DNA of 64,000 nucleotides from Mimachlamys varia (GCA_947623455.1 OX392538.1:33665001-33729000); one strand, 5' to 3'; positions 33,882-46,189 are shown, counted from the first letter of the stretch. The notes: generated by a model from the sequence alone, not told the origin. Numbers and translations: made by a program.

Positions 33882-35636
33882 TTAGGGAGCATACTCGACC
33901 AAAGGATACCAGAAGAAATTGAATGCCACAGTAACAGCTTCGTTCATGGCTTTTTCTATTATTTCATCATCATCTTCTTCGTCAATCAATTCCATGACTG
34001 GTAGTTCTCTGCTCAAACAGTTAATGTTTTTCAACTTCATATGCAAAGAATTTGTCCCCAAGCCGTCGTGTAAAGTTGCAGTGACTTTGACTTTGTCTCC
34101 AGGTTCTAAGGCAGCAATGACTGCCTTAAATGCATCACCGACATCTAAACTGAGTATCACAGAGTTAGGCATCTGCACAATTGCCGAAAATGAGAATGTA
34201 TCATGTTTCTTAAGATGACAGTTCCGTCCTGCGGCCTTCATCAGTCGACACACCTGTTGTTCATTTTCTGATTCCGAATCACATTCTCCAAAGTCTTCTC
34301 CATAAATGCAGCGAAGTTGTTCCGCAATAAAACCGGGTAAACCACTCAATAAGGGTGCAACGCTGTTCTCAATTTTCGTAACCTTGGCACCTAAAAATTG
34401 TCCTTCCCATACAACTTTTTGACCAATGAAATGGCTGCATTGAATTTGGTTCGGGGCAGTGTTGCTTGTCAATCCATCGACACAGATACTGCTGTAGTCC
34501 TCCCAAGACAGATTTAACTTTCCTTTAACCTTGAAACTTGGAAGTCGAATGAAAGCGAGAGGGATGAACGCTAAAACTCCAAAAACCACCATGACAATAG
34601 TCTTGACAGATTTGTATTTCTTGTCAGTCTTCTTACCGAAAAGAGCTTTTGTCTGCGTCAAAAGAACCGGAACAGCCAGCATAAGGAGTGTGATAATAAC
34701 CTTTCCGAAAAGTTCAGTTTGGAAAAGAGAGTAAAGACAATAAAAGAAGCCACATATTATGGCAAACATGATGAACGGAAAGAGCAGAGGGAGAAATAAA
34801 TAGCCAATACTAGCACGAGCCAAACCGGTCCAGGTGGTGAAGGGAAATAGGGAAGTCATAAAGTTCCACCAGAAGTAACAGATAAGATGCGGCACTAATA
34901 CCCTATACACACCAGAGAAGGATTTCTGCATCGCCATGACGATGAAAAATATCCCAATAACAATGTGTGACAGTGACGGAATTCCGAAATTCAGAGAAAA
35001 CCCGTAACCAAGCTCAATAGAGAAAAAGGACCCAGTTACAAGGTGTAAGATCGGAGTAATGACAGGGATATCCGGGAACGCATGGAAAAAAGTTGGAAGT
35101 GAGGCGAGAAAGTTACAACCTAACGCCATCAGAGTGATAAGATCATGGCTGTCGCTCAAGGCAGAGAAGCAGATGGCAGACAAAGCACCAGAAAGTACCA
35201 TCAACTCGGAGCACGGTATGAATAATTTATTAGCCAATGAGAAGCTCACAATAAGAAAAGGCAAGGCACCAAAGTATATCAAATAGGGGGTAAGGGTATT
35301 CCAGGTGTACTGTGATTTGGTATCATCAATATTGACTCCGACATCGTAATTCTTGAGAACATTCGCCATTGCAGTAGCATCCCTAAGTTTCTTGCTCTTG
35401 TAAAACATTTGTAAGGTCGAGATCACCATGATGGCAATCGCAATGTAAAATACAACGAGCGGGACGACAAGGAACAGGAGCTTCGTTGATATGAAGCTGT
35501 ACAGAAAGAACACGCCCAGTAGGTAAAGCTGATTGGTCGGAATCAGTGACATGCCGAATTTCAAACCTTCATCAGAGATCCATTCCAAGCCTTCGTCAAA
35601 CAGAACCATGGCTGTTGCCCTTGGATGCTTAATGAC
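33882..35636 (-). CDS. WFS1: Wolframin A exon 5 (membrane and luminal domains)
   Basis: Acceptor GGTTTATCCACAG at 35637. 584 codons plus stop encode all the membrane segments and the luminal OB-fold-like domain, ending FNFFWYPLVEYAP. Confidence 0.94.
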   Translation of the reverse strand, partial: VIKHPRATAMVLFDEGLEWISDEGLKFGMSLIPTNQLYLLGVFFLYSFISTKLLFLVVPLVVFYIAIAIMVISTLQMFYKSKKLRDATAMANVLKNYDVGVNIDDTKSQYTWNTLTPYLIYFGALPFLIVSFSLANKLFIPCSELMVLSGALSAICFSALSDSHDLITLMALGCNFLASLPTFFHAFPDIPVITPILHLVTGSFFSIELGYGFSLNFGIPSLSHIVIGIFFIVMAMQKSFSGVYRVLVPHLICYFWWNFMTSLFPFTTWTGLARASIGYLFLPLLFPFIMFAIICGFFYCLYSLFQTELFGKVIITLLMLAVPVLLTQTKALFGKKTDKKYKSVKTIVMVVFGVLAFIPLAFIRLPSFKVKGKLNLSWEDYSSICVDGLTSNTAPNQIQCSHFIGQKVVWEGQFLGAKVTKIENSVAPLLSGLPGFIAEQLRCIYGEDFGECDSESENEQQVCRLMKAAGRNCHLKKHDTFSFSAIVQMPNSVILSLDVGDAFKAVIAALEPGDKVKVTATLHDGLGTNSLHMKLKNINCLSRELPVMELIDEEDDDEIIEKAMNEAVTVAFNFFWYPLVEYAP

Positions 35637-38600
35637 CTGTGGATAAACCAATGAATTGTCGATGAATCAATTGTCAGTAACTCTGTAAGTTAAACTACAT
35701 AAAACTACTTGTACAGTGCACTCCTCTTTATATCATGTTGCATTTGTCAGACAAAAACATGATATTAACAGGAATGTGACATTAATAGAAACATGTTTTT
35801 TTCCCACTAAATCTAGTGCATTTCCAATCCCCATTACTAAAAGTAAGCTATTCAATGTGCATATGAAGATGTATCAATATCTATAGATAACATTATTTCA
35901 ATTAAAATCATTTTTGGGGTTATTTTTTTATTTTCTATGCAACGTTTTGTACAAGTTGTATCTGAAATCAATGAAAATGACATCATTTTCTTGATATTTT
36001 ATGTGATTGGTTAAAAAAAACATGATATTAAGAGGAATTCAACTCAAAATACATGATTTTAACCAAATAAAATTACATAGATTAAATAGAAAGAAAAATG
36101 GTGCTTGAGAAAAACATGATATAAAGAGGAATGTTATATTAACAGGAGTGATATTAAGTGGAGTCCACTGTATTATATTGCAACCAGTTTTTGTACCATT
36201 AACAATTCCGGATAAAACAAGGCAGTCACAGGGATATTGACTCTGGAGTTATGTTTCTTTGGTGAAGGTAGAGTTGTACATGTATTGCATTAGTATTACC
36301 AATATACCTAGTTTCATTATCAAACTTTAAATGCAAGGCAGTCCCTGGTAGCCAGGGATGCTCCCTAATACTGTTTGACACAGGAGTTATGTTTGTTTTT
36401 TAATGAAGGTAAATGCAAGCAAATTTTAAGCAAGGTTCCAAACACGAAATTTCAACATGGAGCAATTAATTTGTAAATGAGGTATTACTGATCTTGAATT
36501 TATACATTTCGCATCACCATCATGTAACTGATGTACACACCAAATTTCACGATTCTGTCTCCTTTGTGAGCAAAGTTAGGCTCTAGACACTAAATTTTAA
36601 CAAAGGACAATAACCCCATAAAAATGGGGGTTGTGGGTCTTAAATTTAAACAGTTCACATCACCTTATTGTAATTGATGTACACACCAAATTTTATGATT
36701 CTTTCTTCACTGTGGGCAAATCTGGACACAAAATTTTAACAAAGGGCAAAAACCCTGTACGAAGGGGGCCGTGGGCTTAAATTTAGTACATGGCAAATTG
36801 CCTTAAGCATAGGGTAACTAATGTACACATCAAGTTTGATGATTATCATTTGCTTACCTGTGGGCAGAGTTATGCTCCAGACACAAAAGGACAGACGGAC
36901 AAAGACAAAGCGGCAACTACTTTAGTATATAATTATATTATATATACTCCCCTGAAATTTTCGGGGAGCATAAAATTACCATGGCCATTGATTGAAATAA
37001 ATATGCAAAAATTCAGGTGAGTTCTGAATACTTTTTCCAATTATGGGGTTGAATCATACTGGTTTGTGAATTGTCTCAAGTTAAACTTTCGTGCTTTCTA
37101 ATGTGAAGAGTTCTCCCACGATCATTCAACATCCACCACAAATTTACCTTAGTAACAATCCCGGCTGATTTGTATTCCTCAGATTGAGAGTCTTTCTCTG
37201 ATGATGTTAGAGTTATCTTTCCTTGAATTTTCTTGGATAAAACTTTAGCAAATTCTGTTTCGCTGATGTTGTCACCAATTTTTTTACCTGGAATAAAAAA
37301 ATCTTCAATAAGATTGTGATCAATTGTTCATGTGGTTTTATAATTATATAAGTTTCTTTTAAAGGACATCCCAATCCCTGCATATGTATTTACATTTAAT
37401 TATCTGTAAACACTATCCAATTAAACAGTTTTTAACATGATGTCATATATATAAAGCCTAACATTTCTGAGAACCTTAAAGGCCCAATATGCGTAACTTC
37501 AGGAAATTTTTCGAGATTCTGAAAAATTATGAAAAAAACCCAGTTAATAACCGTGCAAAAATAAGTCTAAAACGAACTAAACCTGAGTGGTAACCAAGAA
37601 GGAAATCTTGAGAAAAAAAATCCAAAGAATTGAAAATAGTTCAGGTGGGGCCCACTTCAACAACAAACCGAAGGCAGAAGACAGCTCGAAATGGACGCGT
37701 GTTTACAAATACCGTGTTTTAACTGCTGCTGTACCGGTAACCGCATAAGAATTAATCTTGAGCATTGCTGATATCAGTTAATCCTTACTAAATCTATAAA
37801 TATAATAAGATATTAAGCTTGATTTTCGCTTCAAGTTTTTGCCGAAAGTTACGTATATTGGGCCTTTAAGTACCAAGTAAAATAATTTTGAAAAAAAAAA
37901 TAATTAAAGTCTTCAGGTCTGGATCAAATAATCTCTTCCTAGTTACTGCAGGTGGGTGTAATGATCATAACACTAAACAGGTATGTCTGGATCAAATTAT
38001 CTCCTCGTTACTGCAGGTGGGTGTAATGATCATAACAGGTGTGCCTGGATCAAATGATCTCCTAGTTACTGCAGGTGGGTGTAATGATCATAACATGTGT
38101 GTCTGGATCAAATGATCTCCTAGTTACTGCAGGTGGGTGTAATGATCATAACAGGTGTGTCTGGATCACATTATCCCCTAGTTATAGCAGGGTGTGTGTA
38201 ATGATCATAACAGGTGTGTCTGGATCAAATGATCTCCTAGTTACTGCAGGTGAGTGTAATGATCATAACATGTGTGTCTGGATCAAATGAAGTCCTAGTT
38301 ACTGCAGGTGTGTGTAATGATCATAACAGGTGTGTCTGGATCAAATTATCCCCTAGTTACTGCAGGGAGTGTGTAATGATCATAACAGGTGTGTCTGGAT
38401 CAAATGATCTCCTAGTTACTGCAGGGTGTGTGTAATGATCATAACAGGTGTGTCTGGATCAAATGATCTCCTAGTTACTGCAGGGTGTGTGTAATGATCA
38501 TAACAGGTGTGTCTGGATCAAATGATCTCCTAGTTACTGCAGGGTGTGTGTAATGATCATAACAGGTGTGTCTGGATCAAATGATCTCCTAGTTACTGCA

Positions 38601-41600
38601 GGGTGTGTGTAATGATCATAACAGGTGTGTCTGGATCAAATGATGTCCTAGTTACTGCAGGTGGGTGTAATGATCATAACAGGTGTGTCTGGATCAAATG
38701 ATCTCCTAGTTACTGCAGGGTGTGTGTAATGATCATAACAGGTGTGTCTGGATCAAATGATCTCCTCCTAGTTACTGCAGGTGGGTGTAATGATCATAAT
38801 AGGTGTGTCTGGATCAAATTATCTCCTAGTTACTGCAGGGTGTGTGTAATGATCATAACAGGTGTGTCTGGATCAAATTATCTCCTAGTTACTGCAGGGT
38901 GTGTGTAATGATCATAATAGGTGTGTCTGTATCAAATGATCTCTTCCTAGTTACTGCAGGTGGGTGTAATGATCATAACAGGTGTGTCTGGATCAAATTA
39001 TCTACTAGTTACTGCAGGGTGTGTGTAATGATCATAACAGGTGTGTCTGGATCAAATTATCTACTAGTTACTGCAGGGTGTGTGTAATGATCATAACAGG
39101 TGTGTCTGGATCAAATTATCTACTAGTTACTGCAGGTGGGTGTAATGATCATAACAGGTGTGTCTGGATCAAATGATCTCTTAGTTACTGCAGGTGGGTG
39201 TAACGATCATAACAGGTGTGTCTGGATCAAATGATCTCCTAGTTACTGCAGGTGGGTGTAATGATCATAACACTTAACAGGTGTGTCTGGATCAAATGAT
39301 CTCTTAGTTACTGCAGGTGGGTGCAATGATCATAACAGGTGTGTCTGGATCAAATGATCTGTTAGTTATAGCAGGGTGTGTGTAATGATCATAACAGGTG
39401 TGTCTGGATCAAATGATCTCTTAGTTATAGCAGGGTGTGCGTAATGATCATAACACTAAACAGGTATGTCTGGATCAAATGATCTCATAGTTACTGCAGG
39501 TGTGTGTAATGATCATAACAGGTGTGTCTGGATCAAATGATCTCTTAGTTACTGCAGGTGGGTGTAATGATCATAACAGGTGTGTCTGGATCAAATTATC
39601 TCCTAGTTACTGCAAGGTGGGTGTAATGATCATAACAGGTGTGTCTGGATCAAATGATCTCCTAGTTACTGCAGGTGGGTGTAATGATCATAACAGGTGT
39701 GTCTGAATCACATTATCCCCTACCTGGTAGTTACTGAGGGTGTGTGTATTAAATAATTATAACAGGTGTGTCTGGATCAAATTATTGATTTTTTATCTGC
39801 TTTTAAATGCATAAAAAGGAAAAGATAATTGAATAAAGCAGTTTCAGATGCATTTCAAACACGCAGTGTTCCCACTCATTTTTCTATTTGAGGGTTTTCG
39901 TACCCCCATGGTTTGCAAAAAGGGGGTACACAGCAAAATTTGGGGGTACATGCATGATTTTTTGGGAGTACCATTTATTTAGCCTCAAAGTATGTACAAA
40001 CAAAATAAAAACAATTATTATACCTGTATTCAGTGTTTGTTTTCATTTTTTTATGGTCAATATTTTGTAATCAAGACACAATGTAACAAGGTCCATTTTG
40101 TAAAATGATGACAGTCACCTATATGTTAATGGTTAGTTTAATTATTTCTTCTTTTACCAATAGAGTATATAATTTTGAACACACACATGACGTAACAGCA
40201 CCCAATGTTTGGTAATTATATGTATAATAATTAATATGATAATGTGTAATAAATTAATATGACAATTTAATCATCTTTGTAATAACAATATATAGTCCAT
40301 ATTTCTGTTTATCTGGCCTCAAATATCCAAAATCCTCATGGCATTAGGTTTTTAATCTTCTAATACTTTCATGCTTTGCATTAGTAATTGGCAGTCCCAT
40401 TTCCTCCAGCCTTACATTTAGCGGAGCTGTCTGTTTGTTTCTACTGCGTCATCGGAGTTTGGGCAGACTGAAGCTAAACCTTGCCTCCCCTGTTTTGTTC
40501 TAGTATTACTAGTGTACTGAGTATTATTCTTGGTCTTTGAGGCGCTTTACTAGATAGACACACAGTCCGTATTAAAGCGTTTTCATGAGCAAGACTACCA
40601 ACTGAGAAAATCGGAAAACCCCTTGTGACCACAGCACTTTCGTTTTTTGTAGAATTGTTTCTCAACTTTTTTAATTCACATTTAAGCGAAGTGAAATTAT
40701 ATAGAATTATTATAAGGTTATTTTGAATGCGAGATACATATTTTTGTTCGCGTTAAGGTCACGTAAGGTAGCCAAAATCTGTATGTGATCTTTTTAGAAT
40801 ATGTGTGAATCACACAGTCACGTTTCTTTATGAATGGGAACACTGACACGCTTTCCTGAAAAAATGTTGAATGACTGAAAGAGATTGCCCTCACTTGAAC
40901 GTTTAGAGGCAGGTACATGTGAACTAATTATGCTAATGAGATCTCTGTACCTGCGGCTATCAGTACTTTTTCCTCAAGAACGTCTCCCCCAGACACTTTC
41001 TTCACTGCTGTGATGTATTCCTCCAAAGACATCACTTTTTGATGTGTCCCCGATAGCGTGTGAAAAAGACCACGGGACGCTGACCGAACCTTCTTCTCAA
41101 AATTACTTGTGTCCACGCACCACTCAACTTCTTCTCGATTATCAGCCGTGATACCTTGAAACAAAATATTTGTTAAGTTGATTTTTGAAATTTAATATCC
41201 CTAATTACAATTTGTTGATATACAGCTACATTTCATGTAACTGTTTTGTTTACCTGTAAGTACTTTTAGACTTATAGTATTTCCAGGTCCCCAGAAGAAA
41301 AAATCCAGGGTTTTCTTCTGTTTTTTGCTTTATACCAGGGAAACCTATTGTGGTCAGTTGCTTCCATCATAATACAGTAAACCTTCACAATATCGTCACC
41401 ATTTGTGCAGAAACATTTTTGTGGATTTTTGTGGACAAATGAATGGACAGAAGGCCAGTAGGACAAATGGAAAGACACAACACAAAAATATAGTTCCCTC
41501 CATTTCTCAGTGGGGGACTAATAATATGGGTAGTTTAGCTTACTGAAGTGCTAAGGGGAGATAACTTATTGATAGTCTTTATCCTAATCAATCCTGAACT

Positions 41601-43308
41601 GAAAGTATAATACGATGTACCTACCTGTTTTTGTTTTGAGACATTTTCCCAGCTGTTTAGTGGCATCATCATTGCCTTGCTTAGAAGCCTGTACCAGCCA
41701 ATAAATAGCCTTCTTAGCATTTTCCTCCCTGTCTACGCCAGAGTCGGCCAGCTTCAGAAGATACTCGCCCAGCTTCACCTGACTTTCATCCTTTTCATCC
41801 TTGGCTTCAGCCTCCCATTGTTGTAAAGTTTCTGTTAAAGTGTGAAAATCAAAATGTTTTTTGTATGCTTGCATAAATGATACAAAAGATTATTTTGTAG
41901 ATTTACCTGTTTAATTTCCATATCTAAATAGCAAAAAAAAATTACATAAAATTGTCTTGTAAGAAAAATTTCAATTAATTGCAGTCAAATTTTAAGAGTG
42001 TTATCCTCTATATTCCATGCATTATTCACTCAGTAAAATGTTTGGAAACTGTATTTTGAAGACACAATTTTATTTTTGGACAGTTTTACAAAGTTTTGAT
42101 ACAGAAAAAAAATCTTTATAAAAATTTACACTTATAGTTTTAACAGTTTCAAGTTTTGTTTTTGACTGCTGAGTTTGGTCACCTTAACTATAGTTAACAT
42201 TTCCTTTCAATCAGGAGAACAGGTAAGATTAGATTAATTTAATATTCATCAAAATCCAACCATTTTATCATGATATGAAAAAATATGGTTTTAAACTATT
42301 ATCAAAAATACATTTGTACATTCAGTAAATGTACATGCAGCATGTATTTTGTAAGTGAAATCTAATTCATTATGGCCGCGAAATTTGGGATTTTCTTTCG
42401 CATGTTGACTCTTACATATTTTATAATTTTACCCATTTTATATGATAAATTGTGTTACCATTTTCATGAATATCAGTCAATGTTAATGGTTAAAATTATG
42501 TGATGTGTTAAAAAGAAATTCTTTGTAAATTATGTTTTGTTTACTCGAGATAAAAAAATGATAAAAAGTTTATAACAGCAGTGATCAATCTACTTGCGAG
42601 TCCCGAGTCCAGTACTCATAAAATTATGAAAGGACTCCTGGATATTCTGGACATACATATACATGTACTTCAATTTAATATTGTGGGACCCATAATTTTT
42701 GGCAATATTTACAAAAAGGACCCATGAAAATAAATTGTAAATTGACCACTGATAACATGACCATTTTGATATCACACCCCTAATCAGCCCTCAAGCCCTG
42801 ATATCAGGGCTCATGGGCTGATAAGGAGTGCGATATCATAATCTCTAAATATCGACCCCCATGCATGCATACATTTTATACTGTTGTTATTATTTATAAC
42901 ACGTTCCTGTGCCTAGACATGTATATCCTATATTGGTTATAATGTAGAATTTTCATTTGATTTTCGTTTGGCAATATGAGTATTAGATGTGTTGTTAAGC
43001 CCAAACGTGACACACGACGTAAGTTATTGCTGACTCAGTGAAACAACATGCCACGGTGTATTTCATGCTCCAGTGATCATAATCCGATCAGCAGTCAGAA
43101 ACAGGTTTTATGAATCGAAATTCGAAGATATTTTAGTATAGCCAGCATGCATGTTCTGGGAGTGCAAGACGCAGTCACTTGTAACAAGTCGAATAATTCC
43201 ACATTAAAAAGGCCATAAGTTGATTTGTATTAGTTACACACCTTTAGAAACTTCATGAACTTCAGTTTGTTTTGACTGTGCAGCAGACGGTGACTTCTGA
43301 TCCGCCAT
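33882..43308 (-). CDS. WFS1: Wolframin, copy A (complete, 5 coding exons, 790 aa)
   Basis: Joined on the minus strand: 43242-43308, 41625-41831, 40951-41154, 37148-37287, 33882-35636. Phases join (1,1,1,0) and give 2373 nt. Order: a short Ser/Gln-rich N terminus (MADQKSPSAAQSKQ), a Sel1-like helical repeat (residues 23-91), an EF-hand-like helical region (92-206), then one large exon as in vertebrate WFS1. That exon holds many membrane segments (about residues 243-575) and a luminal C-terminal domain with conserved cysteines (CSHFIGQKVVWEGQF, LRCIYG, VCRLMKAAGRNCHLKKHDTF). Wolframin is an ER-membrane protein in Ca2+ handling and the unfolded-protein response. Human wolframin is 890 aa; this one is shorter mainly at the N terminus. 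Assigned from motif order and exon structure. Confidence 0.92.
35714..36170. mobile_element. Tc1/mariner- or pogo-like MITE with TA duplication
   Basis: Termini CAGTGCACTCCTCTTTATAT and GTGATATTAAGTGGAGTCCA, CTG are inverted repeats flanked by TA on both sides. The interior repeats AACATGATATTAA(C/G)AGGAAT. It is 457 bp and non-coding, in the intron before wolframin A exon 5. Confidence 0.75.
36330..36980. repeat. Interspersed repeat with ~110-bp internal units
   Basis: Units share GATGTACACACCAAATTT, GATTCT, TGGGCAAA and ACACTAAATTTTAACAAAGG. It ends with ACAGACGGACAAAGAC and CTCCCCTGAAATTTTCGGGG, AGCATAAA, an ending common to many bivalve repeats. Confidence 0.6.
37148..37287 (-). CDS. WFS1: Wolframin A exon 4
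   Basis: 140 bp encoding KKIGDNISETEFAKVLSKKI and SSEKDSQSEEYKSAG. It has the same length as the copy B exon, and the ESQS.E.KSA motif is shared. Donor AAG|GTAAAT, phase 0. Confidence 0.9.
37480..37865 (-). mobile_element. MITE family 1, copy 2 (TTAA flanked)
   Basis: AGGCCCAATATGCGTAACTT to AAGTTACGTATATTGGGCCT, 386 bp, with TTAA at 37476-37479 and 37866-37869. Orientation is opposite to the copies at 20.1 and 59.8 kb. Confidence 0.88.
37890..39790. repeat. 58/59-bp satellite in a wolframin A intron
   Basis: About 32 units of GGATCAAATGATCTCCTAG, TTACTGCAGGTGGGTGTAA, TGATCATAACAGGTGTGTCT. Two variants (GCAGGTGGGTG and GCAGGGTGTGTG) alternate in blocks. Open frames across it are repeat artefacts. 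Confidence 0.93.
40951..41154 (-). CDS. WFS1: Wolframin A exon 3
   Basis: 204 bp encoding GITADNREEVEWCVDTSNF and MSLEEYITAVKKVSGGD. The length is identical to the matching exon of copy B. Confidence 0.9.
41625..41831 (-). CDS. WFS1: Wolframin A exon 2 (Sel1-like repeat)
   Basis: It encodes VKLGEYLLKLADSG, AKKAIYWLVQASKQGND and ATKQLGKCL, a Sel1/TPR-like helical pair. Acceptor CTTTAACAG, donor ACAG|GTAGGT. Confidence 0.9.
43242..43308 (-). CDS. WFS1: Wolframin A exon 1 (start)
   Basis: The ATG at 43308-43306 sits in ACAAACAAAATGGCGG, a reasonable context. It encodes 22 residues plus one base, donor AAAG|GTGTGT. This is the start that joins in phase to exon 2. Confidence 0.8.
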
Positions 43309-43367
43309 TTTGTTTGTTGCGGAAGTGGTATTATGTGGTCACATGATCAGTATTGCGAATACACATG

Positions 43368-43375
43368 TGACGTCA
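43368..43375. promoter_or_regulatory. CRE/ATF-type palindrome upstream of wolframin A
   Basis: TGACGTCA lies about 60 bp upstream of the ATG, next to an ETS-like CGGAAGTG (43319-43326) and an E-box (CACATG). ATF6/CREB-type sites suit an ER-stress gene, but function is inferred from the motif only. Confidence 0.4.
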
Positions 43376-43919
43376 TCATGTTACCGTATACGACCTAATA
43401 AGGACATACACTCTCCCATGGGTCAAAAAACCGTTTATATTGTCCATGGATGCTAGCCGGATGGAATATATGTCGATACTTGTATAAATTTGTATTTGCC
43501 ATTTCAGGAATCTGTTCATATCGAAATAAATAGAAGAAAAAAATCAATTAAAATCTACACTTTATTTTATATTACTGAACTTAATCAGAGACGTATATAT
43601 ATATGGCTTTATACGTCTCTGACTTAATGTAATTTTGTACGTGTCTAAAAATTCTAAAATTTAAATTATCGGCATAAAATGCATTACCAATTGAGTAGTA
43701 ATTCTCTTCCGAGAAGTCAATTTTTTTCTGTTTTCTCTCATAAACATTTTTCGAAAAGGGAGTTAACCGGAAATAGGCTCTTTCAAAATGGCCGCCGAAT
43801 TGGTAAATTTTTGAAATTCATGTAAAAAAGTTCTACAGGCAACGGACACCTATATTTAGGACACAATTTTCATTTGGCATTTGAACTCGTAATCCCCCCC
43901 CCCGAGATGTCAATGTCGG

Positions 43920-45667
43920 TACAATGAAAGTATAGTTAAGAAATTTCCCGTCAAAAACAATTTCAAAGTCTTCGTTGATTTCGTCAGCATTAGATATGAA
44001 GATCATTTCAGTTTTGTCTGGATTAAAAGTCACTAACTTGTTTGCCCATTTTCTTATGGATTCGAGGTCTCTGTTTAATACATGTTTAATTTCTTGTCAG
44101 GAAGAAGAGGACAGGAAAAACAGGAAGCTAATAGGGAGGTATCATCAGTAAAATGACGTGAACATGACTCTAATACGTCGGCTATGTCGTTAATATAGAT
44201 AAGAAATAAAAGAGGACCTAGAATCGAACCTTGAGGCACCCCTGATTCAATCGTATTAAGATATGAATTACTTGTGAGGACTTTTTGCTTACTATTTAGA
44301 AGATAGTGTTTAAGCCACTGAAGAATTTCACCAGTAAAGCCAATCGATTGTAATTTAACAAAACGTCCATGCACGAGGCTCGGTCAAATGCTTTAGAAAA
44401 TGTCGCAAAATATTATACATGGATGTTTTTTTTTCTTCAAGAGGCAAAAAACATGTTGTATCACAATTCAATTAATTGGAACACCGTTGAATGACCTGGC
44501 ATGAAACCAGACTGATACTGATAAAAAAAGAGAATTTTGTAACAAAACATTATGCATATGCTTAAAATCACGCTTTCAAATACTTTCCCAGCATTTGATA
44601 AATGAAAAATTGGTCTATAGTTCGTTGGAGAATACTTATCAATTTTCATAAAAAGAGCCATAACATAAAAGGCCCAATATACGTAACTTCACGGAAATTG
44701 TCGTGATTCTGAAAAATTCTGGAAAAAAATCCAGTTGATAACCATGCAAAAATAAGATTAAAACGAAGTAAACCTGAGCGGTAACTAACAAGAAACCCTT
44801 GACAAAAAAAATCCAAAGAATTGAAAATAATTCAGGTGGGGCCCACTTCAACAACAACCCGAAGGTAGAAGACGGTTCGAAATTGTTGCGTGTTTACTAA
44901 TAGCGTGTTTCAACTGCTGCTGTACCGGTAACCGCGAAGAATTCATCTTGAATATTGCTGATATCAGTAAATCTTAACTAAATCTATAAATACAAAAAGT
45001 TATTAGGGTTTATTTTTGCTTCATGTTTTGCCGAAAGTTACGTATATTGGGCCTTTCATGCTTCCATACACCTGGCTAAACACCTTCAACAAATGATACA
45101 TTTAACAGTAATTCTAACGGCCTACAAATCGTATGTCAACATATGATGGCTGATTCCATCATGGCCCGAAGCCTTGCCGAGTTCCAGCGTTTGTAAAACG
45201 TCCCTAATTTCAGTAAAAGTTAACCTAACACTATTAAACATATTTTCAGTTCTGGAGGCGAAACTTGGTAAAGCTATTCCAGTATCGTCAAGACGAGTTA
45301 TACTATCGAAATATTAATTTAAAAAAAAAATGCTTTTGTTTGTATCGAATGTGGCTACAGTGTCTGAATTTGGATCTACAAGTGTTGGAATTTGTTGTGT
45401 TGATGAATAAGATTTCATTAGGCATTTAACAAGTCTCCAGTAAGCTTTGGGATCTGCACTAAAATATTCATCAATAAGACCTTGTACATTTTCATAAAAG
45501 TTTAGGCGTGCGTGAAAGTTTGTGTTTAGCTCGAGCTCTGTTTTTGACAAAGCTTGCCCAACCGATAGTACTCTGAAGCCGCGAGCCGTTGTGACAGAAA
45601 ATAAGTTGCCTATGAAAAAAAGTTCTAAACGTTCGTATGCGCATGCGTCAATATTCCAGTGGGGCAT
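43920..45667 (-). pseudogene. Degenerate LINE (non-LTR) reverse transcriptase, split by a MITE
   Basis: Reading on the minus strand: the pre-RT region (LIDEYFSADPKAYWRLVKCL), SGHDGIS, then after the MITE the RT core YSPTNYRPIFHLSNAGKVFE, SGFMPGHST, GVPQGSILGPLLFLIYINDI, the active site as FTDDTSLL (FADD changed to FTDD), and TFNPDKTEMIF. Frames are broken in several places. The element stops near 43930 without its 3' part. Confidence 0.85.
44667..45056 (-). mobile_element. MITE family 1, copy 3, inserted in the LINE
   Basis: 390 bp with AAAAGGCCCAATATACGTAA and the inverted TTACGTATATTGGGCCTTT. It is flanked by CAT on each side (44664-44666 and 45057-45059). Removing it and one CAT restores continuity of the LINE reading frame at this point. 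Confidence 0.88.
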
Positions 45668-46189
45668 AACTATAGGCTAAAAGACGGACGAGTTGATACT
45701 AATAACGGATAATTTCACACTCTATAAACATTTCAAATGAAATTTAACTACAAACATGTATATAATATGTCAAAATACTACATTCAATGTGTTTTTCAAA
45801 TTTCGAATTTCAAAAAGGCTTTTTTTCTAGCTTATAATCTAATTAGTAAAAAGCAAAAACAAAATGCAATAGCACCTTATACTATGAAATAAATAAGAGA
45901 ATACCTAAGTGTTAACAAAATCATAATGCAAACACATAATCGATTAAACCAGGGGCAAAATATGAACAAAGAAAAGATTTACATGGAGACTCTATGATTT
46001 ACAAAGAAGTTGCAAGTGGAAATAAGGAACTTTGTTCATAGGCAACTTATTTTCTGTCACACCGACCCAATATCTAGCGGATCAGAGCTAAAGAGTTTGA
46101 ATCAATCGGACAACACGAGTAGTAGAGCCTACTGAACTAAAATATTTCATTGATTCCTACAAACTATCAAATTTCTGGACTTTGAAAAA

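Noticed and set aside
37888..39706. Plus-strand VMIITGVSGSNDLLVTAG repeat proteins
   Set aside because: Translation of the 58-bp satellite, with no start or splice context.
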